A DNA stretch of 64,000 nucleotides, taken from positions 135,636 to 199,635 of the forward strand of contig SVHD01000001.1 of NCBI GenBank assembly GCA_015056015.1. The letters run 5' to 3'. The translations under genes were made by a program, and so were the position numbers. Of this stretch, positions 50,951-60,551 are shown one piece after another (position 1 is the stretch's first letter; every line of letters begins with the position of its first letter). Source of the DNA: Clostridiales bacterium. GTDB taxonomy: Bacteria > Bacillota > Clostridia > Christensenellales > Aristaeellaceae. The notes beneath the pieces were generated by a model. That model ran no database searches, was not told the origin of the DNA, and saw nothing but the letters and a program-made list of their open reading frames with translations.

Positions 50951-50968
50951 TTTATTCTTCCCCCTTCC

Positions 50969-51928
50969 TTAGAACATGGAATTGCCGGTCAGCTTGCCGG
51001 TGATGGTGTTCACAGTCAGCAGCATGATCATATTGAAGATGGACTGGAACAGGCCGATAGCGGCAGCGTAGGAATACTGGGGACGGGAAGCAGCAATACC
51101 CTGGCGATAAACGAAGGTACTGATAACTTCGGAAACGGAGGTATTGATGTTATTCTGCAGCAGCAGCACCTTTTCAAAGCCGATATTCAGCAGGGAGCCG
51201 CAGCGCATGATCAGCAGAATGCAGAAGGTGGGCAGGATGGAAGGAATATCCACGTGCCAGATACGCTTGATGATATTGGCGCCGTCCACGATGGCCGCTT
51301 CATGCAGTTCGGAGGATACGCCGGACAGGGCGGAGATATAAATGATGGCGCCGTAGCCCATTTCCTGCCATACGCCGGACCACACATACACGGAATAGAA
51401 GTATTCGGGATAGGCCATGTAGTTGACCGAGGGAATACCGAAGATGCCCAGCACTTCATTGAGCAGACCGCCGCGGGCGGAGAGGAACTGCAGAATCAGG
51501 CTGGCCATAACCACGGTGGAAATAAAGTGAGGAGCATAAGAAATCATCTGCACGGTTTTCTTATACTTCTGAGAAGGCATGTAGTTGAGCAGCAGGGCGA
51601 AAATCAGGGAAATGGGGAAAGTCGCCAGGCTGTAAAGGTTAATGCTCAGGGTGTTGCGCAGAATCTGCCAGAACTGATCGTTGGTCAGGAAGCGGATTAC
51701 ATACTTCAGGCCCACCCAATCGCATTTTTCCATGGCACGGGTAATACGGAAATCGCGGAAAGCGATCTGAATGCCGTACATGGGGGCGTATTTGAACGCC
51801 AGCAAAATCGTCAGGGGCAGCAGCAGCATGATATACAGCGCGCCATGCCGGGTCATTTCATTTTTGAAGGATTGAATAAACCGTTTCCCGCGAACGGGGG
51901 CAATCGCCTTGGCCGTCACTTTGACCAC
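50969..51928 (-). CDS. Sugar ABC transporter permease (LplB-type)
   Basis: LYIMLLPLTILLAFKYAPMYGIQIAFRDF, EAAIVDGANIIKRIWHVDIPSILPTF EAA loop. Confidence 0.93.
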   Translation of the reverse strand: MVKVTAKAIAPVRGKRFIQSFKNEMTRHGALYIMLLLPLTILLAFKYAPMYGIQIAFRDFRITRAMEKCDWVGLKYVIRFLTNDQFWQILRNTLSINLYSLATFPISLIFALLLNYMPSQKYKKTVQMISYAPHFISTVVMASLILQFLSARGGLLNEVLGIFGIPSVNYMAYPEYFYSVYVWSGVWQEMGYGAIIYISALSGVSSELHEAAIVDGANIIKRIWHVDIPSILPTFCILLIMRCGSLLNIGFEKVLLLQNNINTSVSEVISTFVYRQGIAASRPQYSYAAAIGLFQSIFNMIMLLTVNTITGKLTGNSMF

Positions 51929-51974
51929 ATCCTCTCAAGAATTAAAAAAATCGTGTTTAAATCACTTGTGACTT

Positions 51975-52003
51975 ATTATATCATATTTTGGTTAAAAAGT
52001 CAA
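51975..52003 (-). promoter_or_regulatory. Sigma-A-type promoter of the ABC transporter operon
   Basis: Minus strand TTGACT-17 bp-TATAAT. Confidence 0.7.
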
Positions 52004-52233
52004 TGTTATTATTATAATTATTTCATCCATTTCCCGGCGATTCTTTGTGAGAATATTGTAAAACAGCAAAAATTCCCCCATTTTATCCAATCTCCGGAAG
52101 GAAATAAGCCCCCGTTTCCCCGCGAAAACCGTTTCATTTTCTTCCGTTCATCCGATTATTCGTTCATCCAATTTTATGAATAACGGATCAAATCATTCCA
52201 CAGTAAAATTCTCTCCGGCTCCCATGACAAATT

Positions 52234-52270
52234 TGAAAAGAAAAAGGGCTTTTCTTTTCAGAAAAGCCCT
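52234..52270 (-). terminator. Intrinsic terminator of the eda/uxaC operon
   Basis: Minus strand AGGGCTTTTC-tgaaaa-GAAAAGCCCTTTTTCTTTTC. Confidence 0.85.
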
Positions 52271-52289
52271 CTCTCCTGTCATCAATCCA

Positions 52290-53252
52290 TTACTTGAGCA
52301 GCAGATGGATGCCGAAGCCGCCGATTTCATCCTTCAGATAGATGAACTTCATCCGGCCGTCGGGGGTATAGGTAGCGGTTTCTTCGTCGAATTCGAAGCC
52401 GCGCTGTTCCATATGCCACTTGGCCCGATCCACGTTGCTGGTGCCGATGGCCAGATGGCCATGGGTGCCGCGGAACCAGGTCTTCATCATTTCGAAGCTG
52501 CCGCCAACGAACACGCCCTTGGCGCTGTCCTTATTCATGGGCCAGCCCAGCAGGGTGGAAAGCTTCTTGGCTTCGGTCATGGCGATTTCAGCGTTTTCGC
52601 TGTTGATGCCCACATGCACCACGCTCAGGCCCAGCATCACATTCACGGCTTCGCGGGCCAGATTTTCAATGCGATCCCAATCCTTGTTTTCGATGGCGTC
52701 ATCGGGCACCATCCAGCTGCCGCCGCAGGCCGCGATCTTGGGGAAGGCCAGGTATTCGGGCAGATTCTTTTCATTAATGCCGCCGGTGGGCACGAATTTC
52801 ACATCGCCGTAGGGGGCCGCCATGGCCTTGATCAGCTTGAGGCCGCCCAGGGCTTCGGCGGGGAAGAATTTCACGGTCTTCAGGCCCAGGGACAGGGCCA
52901 TTTCGATATCGCTGGGATTGCCGCAGCCGGGCAGCACGGGATAGCCCTTATCCACGCAATGCTTTACCACCACGGGATTGAGGCCGGGAGAAACGATATA
53001 GCCCGCGCCGGCGTTCCAGGCGCGATCGGCCTGTTCGGTGGTCAGCACGGTGCCGGCGCCCAGCAGCACTTCGGGCAGCGCTTCATGCACCAGACGGATG
53101 GCTTCTTCAGCGGCGTCGGTACGGAAGGTGATTTCGGCCACGGGCAGGCCGCCGTCCTTGAGGGCCTTGCACAGGGGCACGGCGTCTTCGGCGTGCTTCA
53201 CTTTGATTACGGGAACCAGGCCGGCCAGGGACAATTGTTTCAGCATATCCAT
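52290..53252 (-). CDS. KHG/KDPG aldolase fused to a C-terminal VOC/glyoxalase-like domain
   Basis: GLVPVIKVKHAEDAVPLCKALKDGGLPVAEITFRTDAAEEAI, GAGTVLT, KFFPAEALGGLKLIKAMAAPYGDVKFVPTGGI; C-terminal VVHVGINS..HLAIGTSNVDRAKWHMEQRGFEF..FIYLKDEIGGFGIHLL. Confidence 0.92.
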   Translation of the reverse strand: MDMLKQLSLAGLVPVIKVKHAEDAVPLCKALKDGGLPVAEITFRTDAAEEAIRLVHEALPEVLLGAGTVLTTEQADRAWNAGAGYIVSPGLNPVVVKHCVDKGYPVLPGCGNPSDIEMALSLGLKTVKFFPAEALGGLKLIKAMAAPYGDVKFVPTGGINEKNLPEYLAFPKIAACGGSWMVPDDAIENKDWDRIENLAREAVNVMLGLSVVHVGINSENAEIAMTEAKKLSTLLGWPMNKDSAKGVFVGGSFEMMKTWFRGTHGHLAIGTSNVDRAKWHMEQRGFEFDEETATYTPDGRMKFIYLKDEIGGFGIHLLLK

Positions 53253-53276
53253 GATTGTTTCCTCCTGAATGATATA

Positions 53277-54677
53277 TTAGATGCCAAAGTATTCTTTCGC
53301 GTTATTGTAGCAGATATCCCGGACCAGGCCCTTGAGGGTTTCCATATCCGCGGGATATTCGCCGTTTTCCACCCAATTGCCGATCACATTGCACAGGATG
53401 CGGCGGAAATATTCATGACGGGGATAGCTGATGAAGGAACGGCTGTCGGTGAGCATGCCCACGAAGGTGCCCAGCACGCCCAGATTGGCCAGATAATGCA
53501 GCTGATCTTCCATGCCGTCCTTCTGATCCATGAACCACCAGCCGGAGCCCATCTGGATCTTGCCCTTGATGCCGCCCTGCTGGAAATTGCCCAGCATGGT
53601 GCCAATGATGCCGTTGGCGGCGCCATTGAGGCAATAGAGGATGGTCTTGGGCAGCTGGCCCTGGGTATCCTGCAGATCCATCAGGCGGGAAAGGTTATGG
53701 GCGATGGGCTGATCGGTGATGGAGTCAAAGCCCACATCGGGCCCATAGCGGCGGAACATGGCGGTGTTGTTATTGCGCATGGCGCTCATATGATACTGCT
53801 GGGTCCAGCCGCGCTGGGCATACATGGCGCCCAGGCCCGCCAGAATGACGGTGCGGTAGCTGTCGATATGCTTCTGCTTCATTTCTTCCCCTGCCATGGC
53901 GGCCTTGAAAGCCTTATCCGCCTGCTTGAAGGAAGGTTCGCCATAAGGCACGGTATCCATGCCATGGTCGGAAATGCGGGCGCCCAGGGCGTGGAAATAT
54001 TCCACCCGGCGTTCCAGGGCGGTGAGCACATCGGCGGTGGATTTGATTTCCATCCCCGCCACCCGGGACAGCTGCTGAATATAATCGGCGAAACCGGCGC
54101 GATCCACATTCACCGCCTTATCGGGGCGGAAGGTGGGCAGCACCCGGGCCTTGAGCTTGCCTTCGGCGGCAATGGCCTGATGGAAGGAAAGATCATCCAC
54201 GGGATCATCGGTGGTGCACAGATAATCCACATTGAATTTATCCACCAGGGCCTGGGCACGGAAATCATCCTGCTGCAGCAATTCGCTGGTGTAATCATAA
54301 ATTTCGGAAGCGGTATCCTTATTCAGGGGCGTATCCACGCCGAATACCCGCTGCAGTTCCAGATGGGTCCAGTGATAGAGGGGATTGCCGATGGCATGGG
54401 CCACGGTATCGGCAAAGGCGATGAACTTTTCCTTGGGATCGCCGTCGCCGCGGATCAGGCGTTCTTCCACTCCCCAGGAAAGCATGGCGCGCCACTTGTA
54501 ATGATCGCCGCCCAGCATCAGATGGGTGATATTGTCAAATTTTATGTTCTGGGCAATTTCCCTGGGCTGCAGATGGCAGTGGTAGTCAATGATGGGCATA
54601 TCTTTCGCAGCTTCGTGGAAAAGCACCCGGGCCGTTTCCGTGGAAAGCAGAAAATTTTCATCCATAAACGGTTTCAT
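53277..54677 (-). CDS. uxaC: Glucuronate isomerase
   Basis: MKPFMDENFLLSTETARVLFHEAAKDMPIIDYHCHLQPREIAQNIKFDNIT; YLCTTDDPVDDL. Confidence 0.96.
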   Translation of the reverse strand: MKPFMDENFLLSTETARVLFHEAAKDMPIIDYHCHLQPREIAQNIKFDNITHLMLGGDHYKWRAMLSWGVEERLIRGDGDPKEKFIAFADTVAHAIGNPLYHWTHLELQRVFGVDTPLNKDTASEIYDYTSELLQQDDFRAQALVDKFNVDYLCTTDDPVDDLSFHQAIAAEGKLKARVLPTFRPDKAVNVDRAGFADYIQQLSRVAGMEIKSTADVLTALERRVEYFHALGARISDHGMDTVPYGEPSFKQADKAFKAAMAGEEMKQKHIDSYRTVILAGLGAMYAQRGWTQQYHMSAMRNNNTAMFRRYGPDVGFDSITDQPIAHNLSRLMDLQDTQGQLPKTILYCLNGAANGIIGTMLGNFQQGGIKGKIQMGSGWWFMDQKDGMEDQLHYLANLGVLGTFVGMLTDSRSFISYPRHEYFRRILCNVIGNWVENGEYPADMETLKGLVRDICYNNAKEYFGI

Positions 54678-54730
54678 GGAAAATCCCTCCTTGCAATTTG
54701 GTTTTATTATAATCTTTTTACAGAGCAAAG

Positions 54731-55345
54731 TCAATCTTTGGAAATTAGCGCGCCCTTTAAATATCCCGAAAGAATTTCCACAATCCGGGCGTTTTTCCCG
54801 CCCCGCATCACCACCACATCCGCTTCATTCACATAATTGCGGATATAGCGATCATACATGGGCTTGACCGTGCCCAGATACTGGGCGGCAATATTTTCGA
54901 TTTCCCTTCCCCTGTCCCGGATATCCCTTTTGATCCTGCGCAGCAGGCAGATATCCGGCTCCACATTGATATATAATTTGAGAAACATTTTTTCCATCAG
55001 CCGCTGATCGTAAAAGGCGTGGATGCCCTCCACCACCACCACATCCGCCGGCTGAATGATTTCATTGGTATCGGCCCGGCGATGGGCGGCAAAATCATAG
55101 GCCTTGCGGGTGATGGGCTTGCCCGCCATCAGATCGCAGATATCCTGATACAATAAATCATGGTCAAAAATGCAGGGTTCGTCATAATTCAGGGTGACCC
55201 TTTCCTCAAACGTCATATCCGGATGATCCAGATAATAGGCGTCCTGATTGATCACCACGCTGCGCTTGCCGCAATCCCGCACCAGTTCCCGGGCCAGGGT
55301 GGTTTTTCCCGATCCGCTGGCGCCGCATATTCCGATCAAAAGCAT
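54731..55345 (-). CDS. udk: Uridine kinase family protein
   Basis: MLLIGICGASGSGKTTLARELV, VINQDAYYLDHPDMTFEERVTLNYDEPCIFDHDLLYQDI, VVVEGIHAFYD. Confidence 0.88.
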   Translation of the reverse strand: MLLIGICGASGSGKTTLARELVRDCGKRSVVINQDAYYLDHPDMTFEERVTLNYDEPCIFDHDLLYQDICDLMAGKPITRKAYDFAAHRRADTNEIIQPADVVVVEGIHAFYDQRLMEKMFLKLYINVEPDICLLRRIKRDIRDRGREIENIAAQYLGTVKPMYDRYIRNYVNEADVVVMRGGKNARIVEILSGYLKGALISKD

Positions 55346-55427
55346 GGAGATTCCTCCTTGTTTTCTTCTTTTCACCAAGATACCGCAAAAACCGCCCTGC
55401 GTCAAGGGAGGAAAGGGGGAAAAATAT

Positions 55428-55490
55428 GAGGGAGGATGCTTTTGAGGCAAAAGCACCCTCCCGCTCCTAGCCGAAAACCCATTCCGGATG
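55428..55490 (+). repeat. Degenerate intergenic hairpin-tail element, copy 19
   Basis: GAGGGAGGATGCTTTTG/CAAAAGCACCCTCCCGC, tail TCCTAGCCGAAAACCCATTCCGGATG. Confidence 0.65.
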
Positions 55491-55540
55491 TAAGAAAAAT
55501 GATAGGAAACAGCATGCTTCCCGGTAAAACAAAGGGATAT

Positions 55541-56428
55541 TTATTCCTGCCGCAAATCCCCTTCAAAGAACAGGGCCACGGTGCCCGGGCCGGTATGGCT
55601 GCCGATGGTGGTGCCCACGCTGTTGATAAGCACCTTGCCATTCAAATGGGGGAATTTTTCCTCCACCAGCGCCGCCACGGCCTGGGCGTCCTCCAGGCAA
55701 TCGGAATGGGAAATGAAGCATTTTCCGCTGTAATTTTCCCGATCCCTGGCATAGGTCATCATTTTTTCCACAATCCGCACAATCACCTTTTTCTTGGTGC
55801 GGATTTTTTCCTTGGGAATCAGCTTGCCCGCCTGATCCATATGCAGAAGGGGGCAGATATGCAGCACGCTGCCCACCAGCCCGGAAGCCCGGGAAACCCG
55901 GCCGCCCTTGACGTAGTAGGTCAGATCGGTGGAAAAGAACCAGGCATGGAAATTCAGCCGATGGGCCAGGCCCCAGGCGTATGCTTCCGCCGCCGTCATG
56001 CCTTCATCCCGCCGGTCGGCCAGGGCGTCCATCAAAAGGCCATAGCCCGAGGAGGCCAGAAGGGAATCCAGCACGAAAATTTTCCGTTCCGGATATTTTT
56101 CTTCCAGCGTCCGTTTCGCCAGCATGGCGGAATTATACACCCCGGAAATGCCGGAAGAAAGGCAGACATGCACGATATCCTGTCCATTTTCCAGGAAGGG
56201 CGTGAAATACGCCTCAAATTCATCCTCATTCACCTGGGAGGTCTTGGTTTCCGCGCCCTGGCGCATGGCCTCGTAAAAATCCGGGAAGGAAATGCTCCGG
56301 CCCAGATCATCGGCGTATTGCCGGTCGTTAAGAGAAAAATGGAAGCAGATATAATGGATATTCCGTTCTTCAAAATGACCTTTGGCCAGATCAGCAGTAG
56401 AACAGCAACTCAGAATAAAATTTCCCAT
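55541..56428 (-). CDS. DegV family protein
   Basis: SCCSTADL, HVCLSSGISGVYNSAMLAKRTL, WFFSTDLTYYVKGGRVSRASGLVGSVLHICPLLHMD, SHSDC. Confidence 0.95.
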   Translation of the reverse strand: MGNFILSCCSTADLAKGHFEERNIHYICFHFSLNDRQYADDLGRSISFPDFYEAMRQGAETKTSQVNEDEFEAYFTPFLENGQDIVHVCLSSGISGVYNSAMLAKRTLEEKYPERKIFVLDSLLASSGYGLLMDALADRRDEGMTAAEAYAWGLAHRLNFHAWFFSTDLTYYVKGGRVSRASGLVGSVLHICPLLHMDQAGKLIPKEKIRTKKKVIVRIVEKMMTYARDRENYSGKCFISHSDCLEDAQAVAALVEEKFPHLNGKVLINSVGTTIGSHTGPGTVALFFEGDLRQE

Positions 56429-56468
56429 TGTCTATTTCCTCCTCTTTTCCTGTTCTGATTGGAATGGC

Positions 56469-57089
56469 TCATTGGCCTCTTTGCCAGAGGCCCACCTGAT
56501 AATCAATCCATCGTTTTCTGTTATGATCATCCTTCAGCCGGCTATCCCCCACGCCCATCAATTCCGCAGCCAGATGATAGAGCATCAGGGAATCCAGCAT
56601 TTCGGCGGCGCTTTCAAAATCCATAGGCGCAATCTGGCCCCTTTCCGCCTGAACGGCCAGAAGATGGGCAAACCATTGCTGCCGTTTTTTCATCACCAGG
56701 CGCAATTGGTCATCCAGAATCCATTCCCGGATTTCCCCTTCCCGAATGATGATCCGGAACAGATCGGCATAGCGCATCACCGTCCGGTCAATGCCCTGGT
56801 AGAGGGCCTCCAGCATTTCCGTCACAGGCAGGTTTTCCAGAAAATCCTTCTGGGCATTCAGTTCATTGAGCAGCTGCAGCATATTTTCCTGGATCAGCAC
56901 CTGCATCAATTCCTTTTTCCCGCCTGGAAAATAATGATACAAAAGGCTGTCCGCCACCCCAAGCCCATCGCAGATGGCATGAACGGATGTGGCAGCATAG
57001 CCCCGCTGGGAAAACAGGGCAAGGGCGGCGGCCAGCAGCCGCTGCCGGCGTTCCTGTGCCTGCTCCTGCCGCCGGGTTTTCTTTTCCAA
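56469..57089 (-). CDS. TetR family transcriptional regulator
   Basis: RRQRLLAAALALFSQRGYAATSVHAICDGLGVADSLLYHYFPGGKKELM; TTG start with AAAGGAG RBS. Confidence 0.92.
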   Translation of the reverse strand: MEKKTRRQEQAQERRQRLLAAALALFSQRGYAATSVHAICDGLGVADSLLYHYFPGGKKELMQVLIQENMLQLLNELNAQKDFLENLPVTEMLEALYQGIDRTVMRYADLFRIIIREGEIREWILDDQLRLVMKKRQQWFAHLLAVQAERGQIAPMDFESAAEMLDSLMLYHLAAELMGVGDSRLKDDHNRKRWIDYQVGLWQRGQ

Positions 57090-57101
57090 TACGCTTCTCC
57101 T

Positions 57102-57127
57102 TTTCACTGAATGTTCGTTCAGTGAAA
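57102..57127. promoter_or_regulatory. Palindromic TetR-type operator
   Basis: TTTCACTGAA-TGTTCG-TTCAGTGAAA, 10-bp perfect arms, directly upstream of the TetR gene. Confidence 0.75.
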
Positions 57128-57284
57128 TTATACAGGTTTTCTTCATTCCTTGTCAACCCTTCAATATCCCCGCCATTTTTTCGCCACATTATCGTTGCCC
57201 AAAACAGAAAAAGAATGGGAAATACAAAAATTTCCCATTCCTTCTGCGAAAAGACGCGGATGGTATCCCCCGTCCTTCCTTCGT

Positions 57285-58289
57285 TTATTGCTGCTTGCCA
57301 AAGGCCAGATCCATGGCGTCCAGGGAAAGCTCCACAGAACGGGCGCCCTCCTTCAGGGATGCGATCTGGGGCAGGGCAGGGTTTTCCAGCAGCATTGCAA
57401 AATAGCGCAATTCCTTGTAATAGCCCCCCAGGCTGGAAATATTGCCGCTGCCCGCCGTGCCTTCAAAGCTCTTTTCAATCACGGGGGTGAATTTTTCCCC
57501 ATCCACGGGATAGACGGTAAATTCTCCCGTTCCGGAATCAAAGTATACGGTGGCCTTTTCAAATTTCACGCAATAGGCCATGCTGAAACGGAAATCGGCG
57601 GGATAATTCCAGCTGCCCTCCGCCTGGCACATGGCGCCGTCGTAGAGGTAGGTGGTGGTCATATATTCGGAAAGGCCATCCTTTTCCTGAATGCCGCAGG
57701 CCAGAATTTTCTTAGGTTCGCCCATCAGATAGCGGATAAAATCCACATCATGCACATGCAAATCCAGGGCCATGCCGCCGCTCTTTTCAAATTGATGCAG
57801 CCATCCTTCCCAGGCCCATTCGGGGCGAGGAGAAAGGCGGGTGAACATGCCGGTGACGACTTTCCCGTAGGTATTCTTTTCTTTCACATTTTTCAGCCAT
57901 TCATATTCATCCCAGAAGCGGACCACCTGGCCCACCTGCACCATTTTTCCCGTTTCTTCCTGCACCTTCAGCAGATACGCCGCCTCTTCCCGGGTGCGGC
58001 ACAGGGGCTTTTCCACAAAGGCGTGGAAGCCATGCTGCATGGCGGAAGCGGCATATTGGGCATGCAGATAGGTGGGCAGGCAGATATCCACATAATCCAC
58101 CTGGGCATTTTCAATCAGCGCCTGGGCGTCCGGATAGATTTCTGCGCCGAACATGGCGGCGATTTCCTCCGCCTTTTCCTTGTGCACATCCGCCACCGCC
58201 GCCACCTGCACCTGATCCGCAAGCGCCTTATAGCAATTGGCATGCATGGTGCCCATGTAACCGCAGCCGATCAAACCAACTTTCAGCAT
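57285..58289 (-). CDS. Gfo/Idh/MocA family oxidoreductase
   Basis: MLKVGLIGCGYMGTMHANCYKAL, HAFVEKPLCRTREEA, GGMALDLHVHDVDFIRYLMG. Confidence 0.93.
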   Translation of the reverse strand: MLKVGLIGCGYMGTMHANCYKALADQVQVAAVADVHKEKAEEIAAMFGAEIYPDAQALIENAQVDYVDICLPTYLHAQYAASAMQHGFHAFVEKPLCRTREEAAYLLKVQEETGKMVQVGQVVRFWDEYEWLKNVKEKNTYGKVVTGMFTRLSPRPEWAWEGWLHQFEKSGGMALDLHVHDVDFIRYLMGEPKKILACGIQEKDGLSEYMTTTYLYDGAMCQAEGSWNYPADFRFSMAYCVKFEKATVYFDSGTGEFTVYPVDGEKFTPVIEKSFEGTAGSGNISSLGGYYKELRYFAMLLENPALPQIASLKEGARSVELSLDAMDLAFGKQQ

Positions 58290-58294
58290 AATTT

Positions 58295-59131
58295 TCACCC
58301 TCCGATAATTCTGTTCATCGCATTGGAAGTATTATAGAGAATGGTTTCCGGATACTGGGCATAAGGCGGCAGCATTTCAGCGGTAACCCAGCCGTCATAG
58401 CCGTTTTTTTCCAGCGCCGCCCGGACATTTTTCCAGTTCACATCCCCGGAAAGCAAATCGCCGAAGCCATCCAGGGTGCCCACGCTGCGCTTGAAATCCT
58501 TGAAATGCACCTTGCGGATGCGCTTGCCCAGAATTTTGATCCACTGCTCCGGATAGCCGCAATAGAGCACATTGCCCACATCAAAATAGGAACCCACCCA
58601 GGGAGAATTGACCTTGTCAATCAAATCCCGCATTTCCAGAGGAGAAAGCAGGAATTTATTCCATACGTTTTCGATGCATAATTCCACCTGATATTCTTCC
58701 GCCACGGGGGCCAATTCCTTCAGGGCCTCCAGGCAGCGATCATAGGCCACGTCATAATCCACGATTTCGCTGCCCGGTTCAAAATCCACTCCCACAGCGC
58801 CGGGCACCACCAGAATGCTCTGGCAGCCCAGCCAGGAAGCCACCTGCAATTGCTTTCTGGTGATTTCTTTGGCTTCCTTCCGGATTTCTTCGCTGCTTGC
58901 GGTGTAATTCTTTTTCCAGTAAAGGCCGCTGGCCACGCTGTAAAGGGCGACGCCGGCTTCCTTTGCCCAGGCCTTCACCGTTTCCGCGTCTTCCTTCGTG
59001 CTTTCCAGGCTTACCATGCCCTTTTCATCCAGCGCCACTTCCACGCCGTCAAAGCCTGCGTCCCGGGCCAGCTGAAAGCATTTTTTCAAATCCGTTTCCG
59101 CAAAGGACCAGATGCTGATGCCTTTTTTCAT
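58295..59131 (-). CDS. Sugar phosphate isomerase/epimerase (TIM barrel)
   Basis: ISIWSFAETDLKKCFQLARDAGFDGVEVAL, LCIENVWNKFLLSP, SYFDVGNVLYCGYPEQWI, KVHFKDF. Confidence 0.92.
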   Translation of the reverse strand: MKKGISIWSFAETDLKKCFQLARDAGFDGVEVALDEKGMVSLESTKEDAETVKAWAKEAGVALYSVASGLYWKKNYTASSEEIRKEAKEITRKQLQVASWLGCQSILVVPGAVGVDFEPGSEIVDYDVAYDRCLEALKELAPVAEEYQVELCIENVWNKFLLSPLEMRDLIDKVNSPWVGSYFDVGNVLYCGYPEQWIKILGKRIRKVHFKDFKRSVGTLDGFGDLLSGDVNWKNVRAALEKNGYDGWVTAEMLPPYAQYPETILYNTSNAMNRIIGG

Positions 59132-59149
59132 ATTTTTTCCTCCTCTTCC

Positions 59150-60427
59150 TCATTCGGGAATAATGGGAATTTCGGGCAGATTGGTAATAACGTCCAGAGA
59201 ATATTTGCCATCGTTGGGGCTCTCTCTGCGGAACCATTTGCCATTGGTGAAATCGGGGAATTCCACCGGCGCGCCGCCCCGGGCCAGGGATGCTTCCGAC
59301 AGCGGCCCGATGGCCAGCCAGGTGAGGGTATCATAAATATCAATGGGGGGCGTTACCCCATCCTTCACGCTTTCCACGAAGGCCCGCATCACCAGCCAAT
59401 CCAATCCGCCGTGGCCGCCCTTATTTTCCATGGTGGCATATTCCGCCCGGAGGGGATGATCGTATTTTTCATAGAAATCCGTTTCATTATCGAAGCATTC
59501 CTCCATACCCTCCAGATAGAAAGTGCAATGATTCTTGCCGGATTCTTCGCACATGCCCAGGGTGCCGCGGACGGAAAATTCCCGGCTGTAGAAAGCCCGG
59601 GGCAGGGTGGTATCCAGGGTCAGGCGGATCTGCTCGCCCCCGGCGCAGGTAATCACTGTGGTCACAATATCCCCCTGCCTGAAATCCGCATTATAGAAAG
59701 GATGATCGGCGGGCACATGATCCTTCATATATTGCTTCAGGCCGCAGGCCTTGGTGGAAAAGGCGGAAAGGCTCACCATCCGGTTGCCCCGGTTGATATT
59801 GAGCAGCTTGGCAATGGGACCCAGGGCATGGGTGGGATATTGCTCGCAATTGCGGTAGGCATATTCCGCCAGGCGATAATGCTCGGTATCCACCTTGCCG
59901 TTTTCATCTTCCTTGAAAAGCTCCACCTTATTCAGATAATGATGGTAAGCGCCGGTGCAAAAAACGATTTCCCCCAGCAGCCCTTCCCTGGCCATGCGCA
60001 GGGCCATCATTTCCCTGCGGCCATAGCAGCAGTTTTCCAGCATCATGGCATGAATACCGGTGCGCTTGTAGGCATCCAGCAGGGCCTGGCATTCCTCCAT
60101 GCTGTAGGCGCAGCCCACCTCGATGGCGGTCTGCTTACCGGCGTCCATGCAATCAATGGCGCACTGAATACGGCTGTTCCAGGCGGTCATGATCACCACG
60201 GCGTCCATTTCCTTGATTTTGAGCATTTCATGGTAATCGGTAAAAAGCAGGGGGGCGGGGCGGCCCTTCTTTTCCACATCCGCGCAGCTTTTCTTCAATC
60301 GGTCTTCCTTCAGATCGCAGATGGCCACGATCTCCACATCCGTCATTTCGGCAAAGCAGCGATCCAGAATAAAGGATCCCCGGCGGCCCAGGCCGATGTA
60401 GCCCAGCTTGATTTTTTCTTTTTGCAT
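59150..60427 (-). CDS. Gfo/Idh/MocA family oxidoreductase
   Basis: IKLGYIGLGRRGSFILDRCFAEMTDVEIVAICDL, AIEVGCAYSMEECQALLDAYKRTGIHAMMLENCCYGR, THALGPIAKLLNINRGNR. Confidence 0.9.
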   Translation of the reverse strand: MQKEKIKLGYIGLGRRGSFILDRCFAEMTDVEIVAICDLKEDRLKKSCADVEKKGRPAPLLFTDYHEMLKIKEMDAVVIMTAWNSRIQCAIDCMDAGKQTAIEVGCAYSMEECQALLDAYKRTGIHAMMLENCCYGRREMMALRMAREGLLGEIVFCTGAYHHYLNKVELFKEDENGKVDTEHYRLAEYAYRNCEQYPTHALGPIAKLLNINRGNRMVSLSAFSTKACGLKQYMKDHVPADHPFYNADFRQGDIVTTVITCAGGEQIRLTLDTTLPRAFYSREFSVRGTLGMCEESGKNHCTFYLEGMEECFDNETDFYEKYDHPLRAEYATMENKGGHGGLDWLVMRAFVESVKDGVTPPIDIYDTLTWLAIGPLSEASLARGGAPVEFPDFTNGKWFRRESPNDGKYSLDVITNLPEIPIIPE

Positions 60428-60551
60428 ATTTCATTCCTCCGTTTTTCATGGATTGACAACGTGCCTTGATTCAATTATAATTTTATTCAAGCTAATAATA
60501 TATTTCAATTCATAATCGGTCACAAAAATTATAAAATCAGGTACAAATTAT

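Noticed and set aside
52176-54836. 886-aa plus-strand ORF, the longest in the track
   Set aside because: Antisense to the Eda fusion and uxaC; composition is typical of shadow ORFs in this genome.
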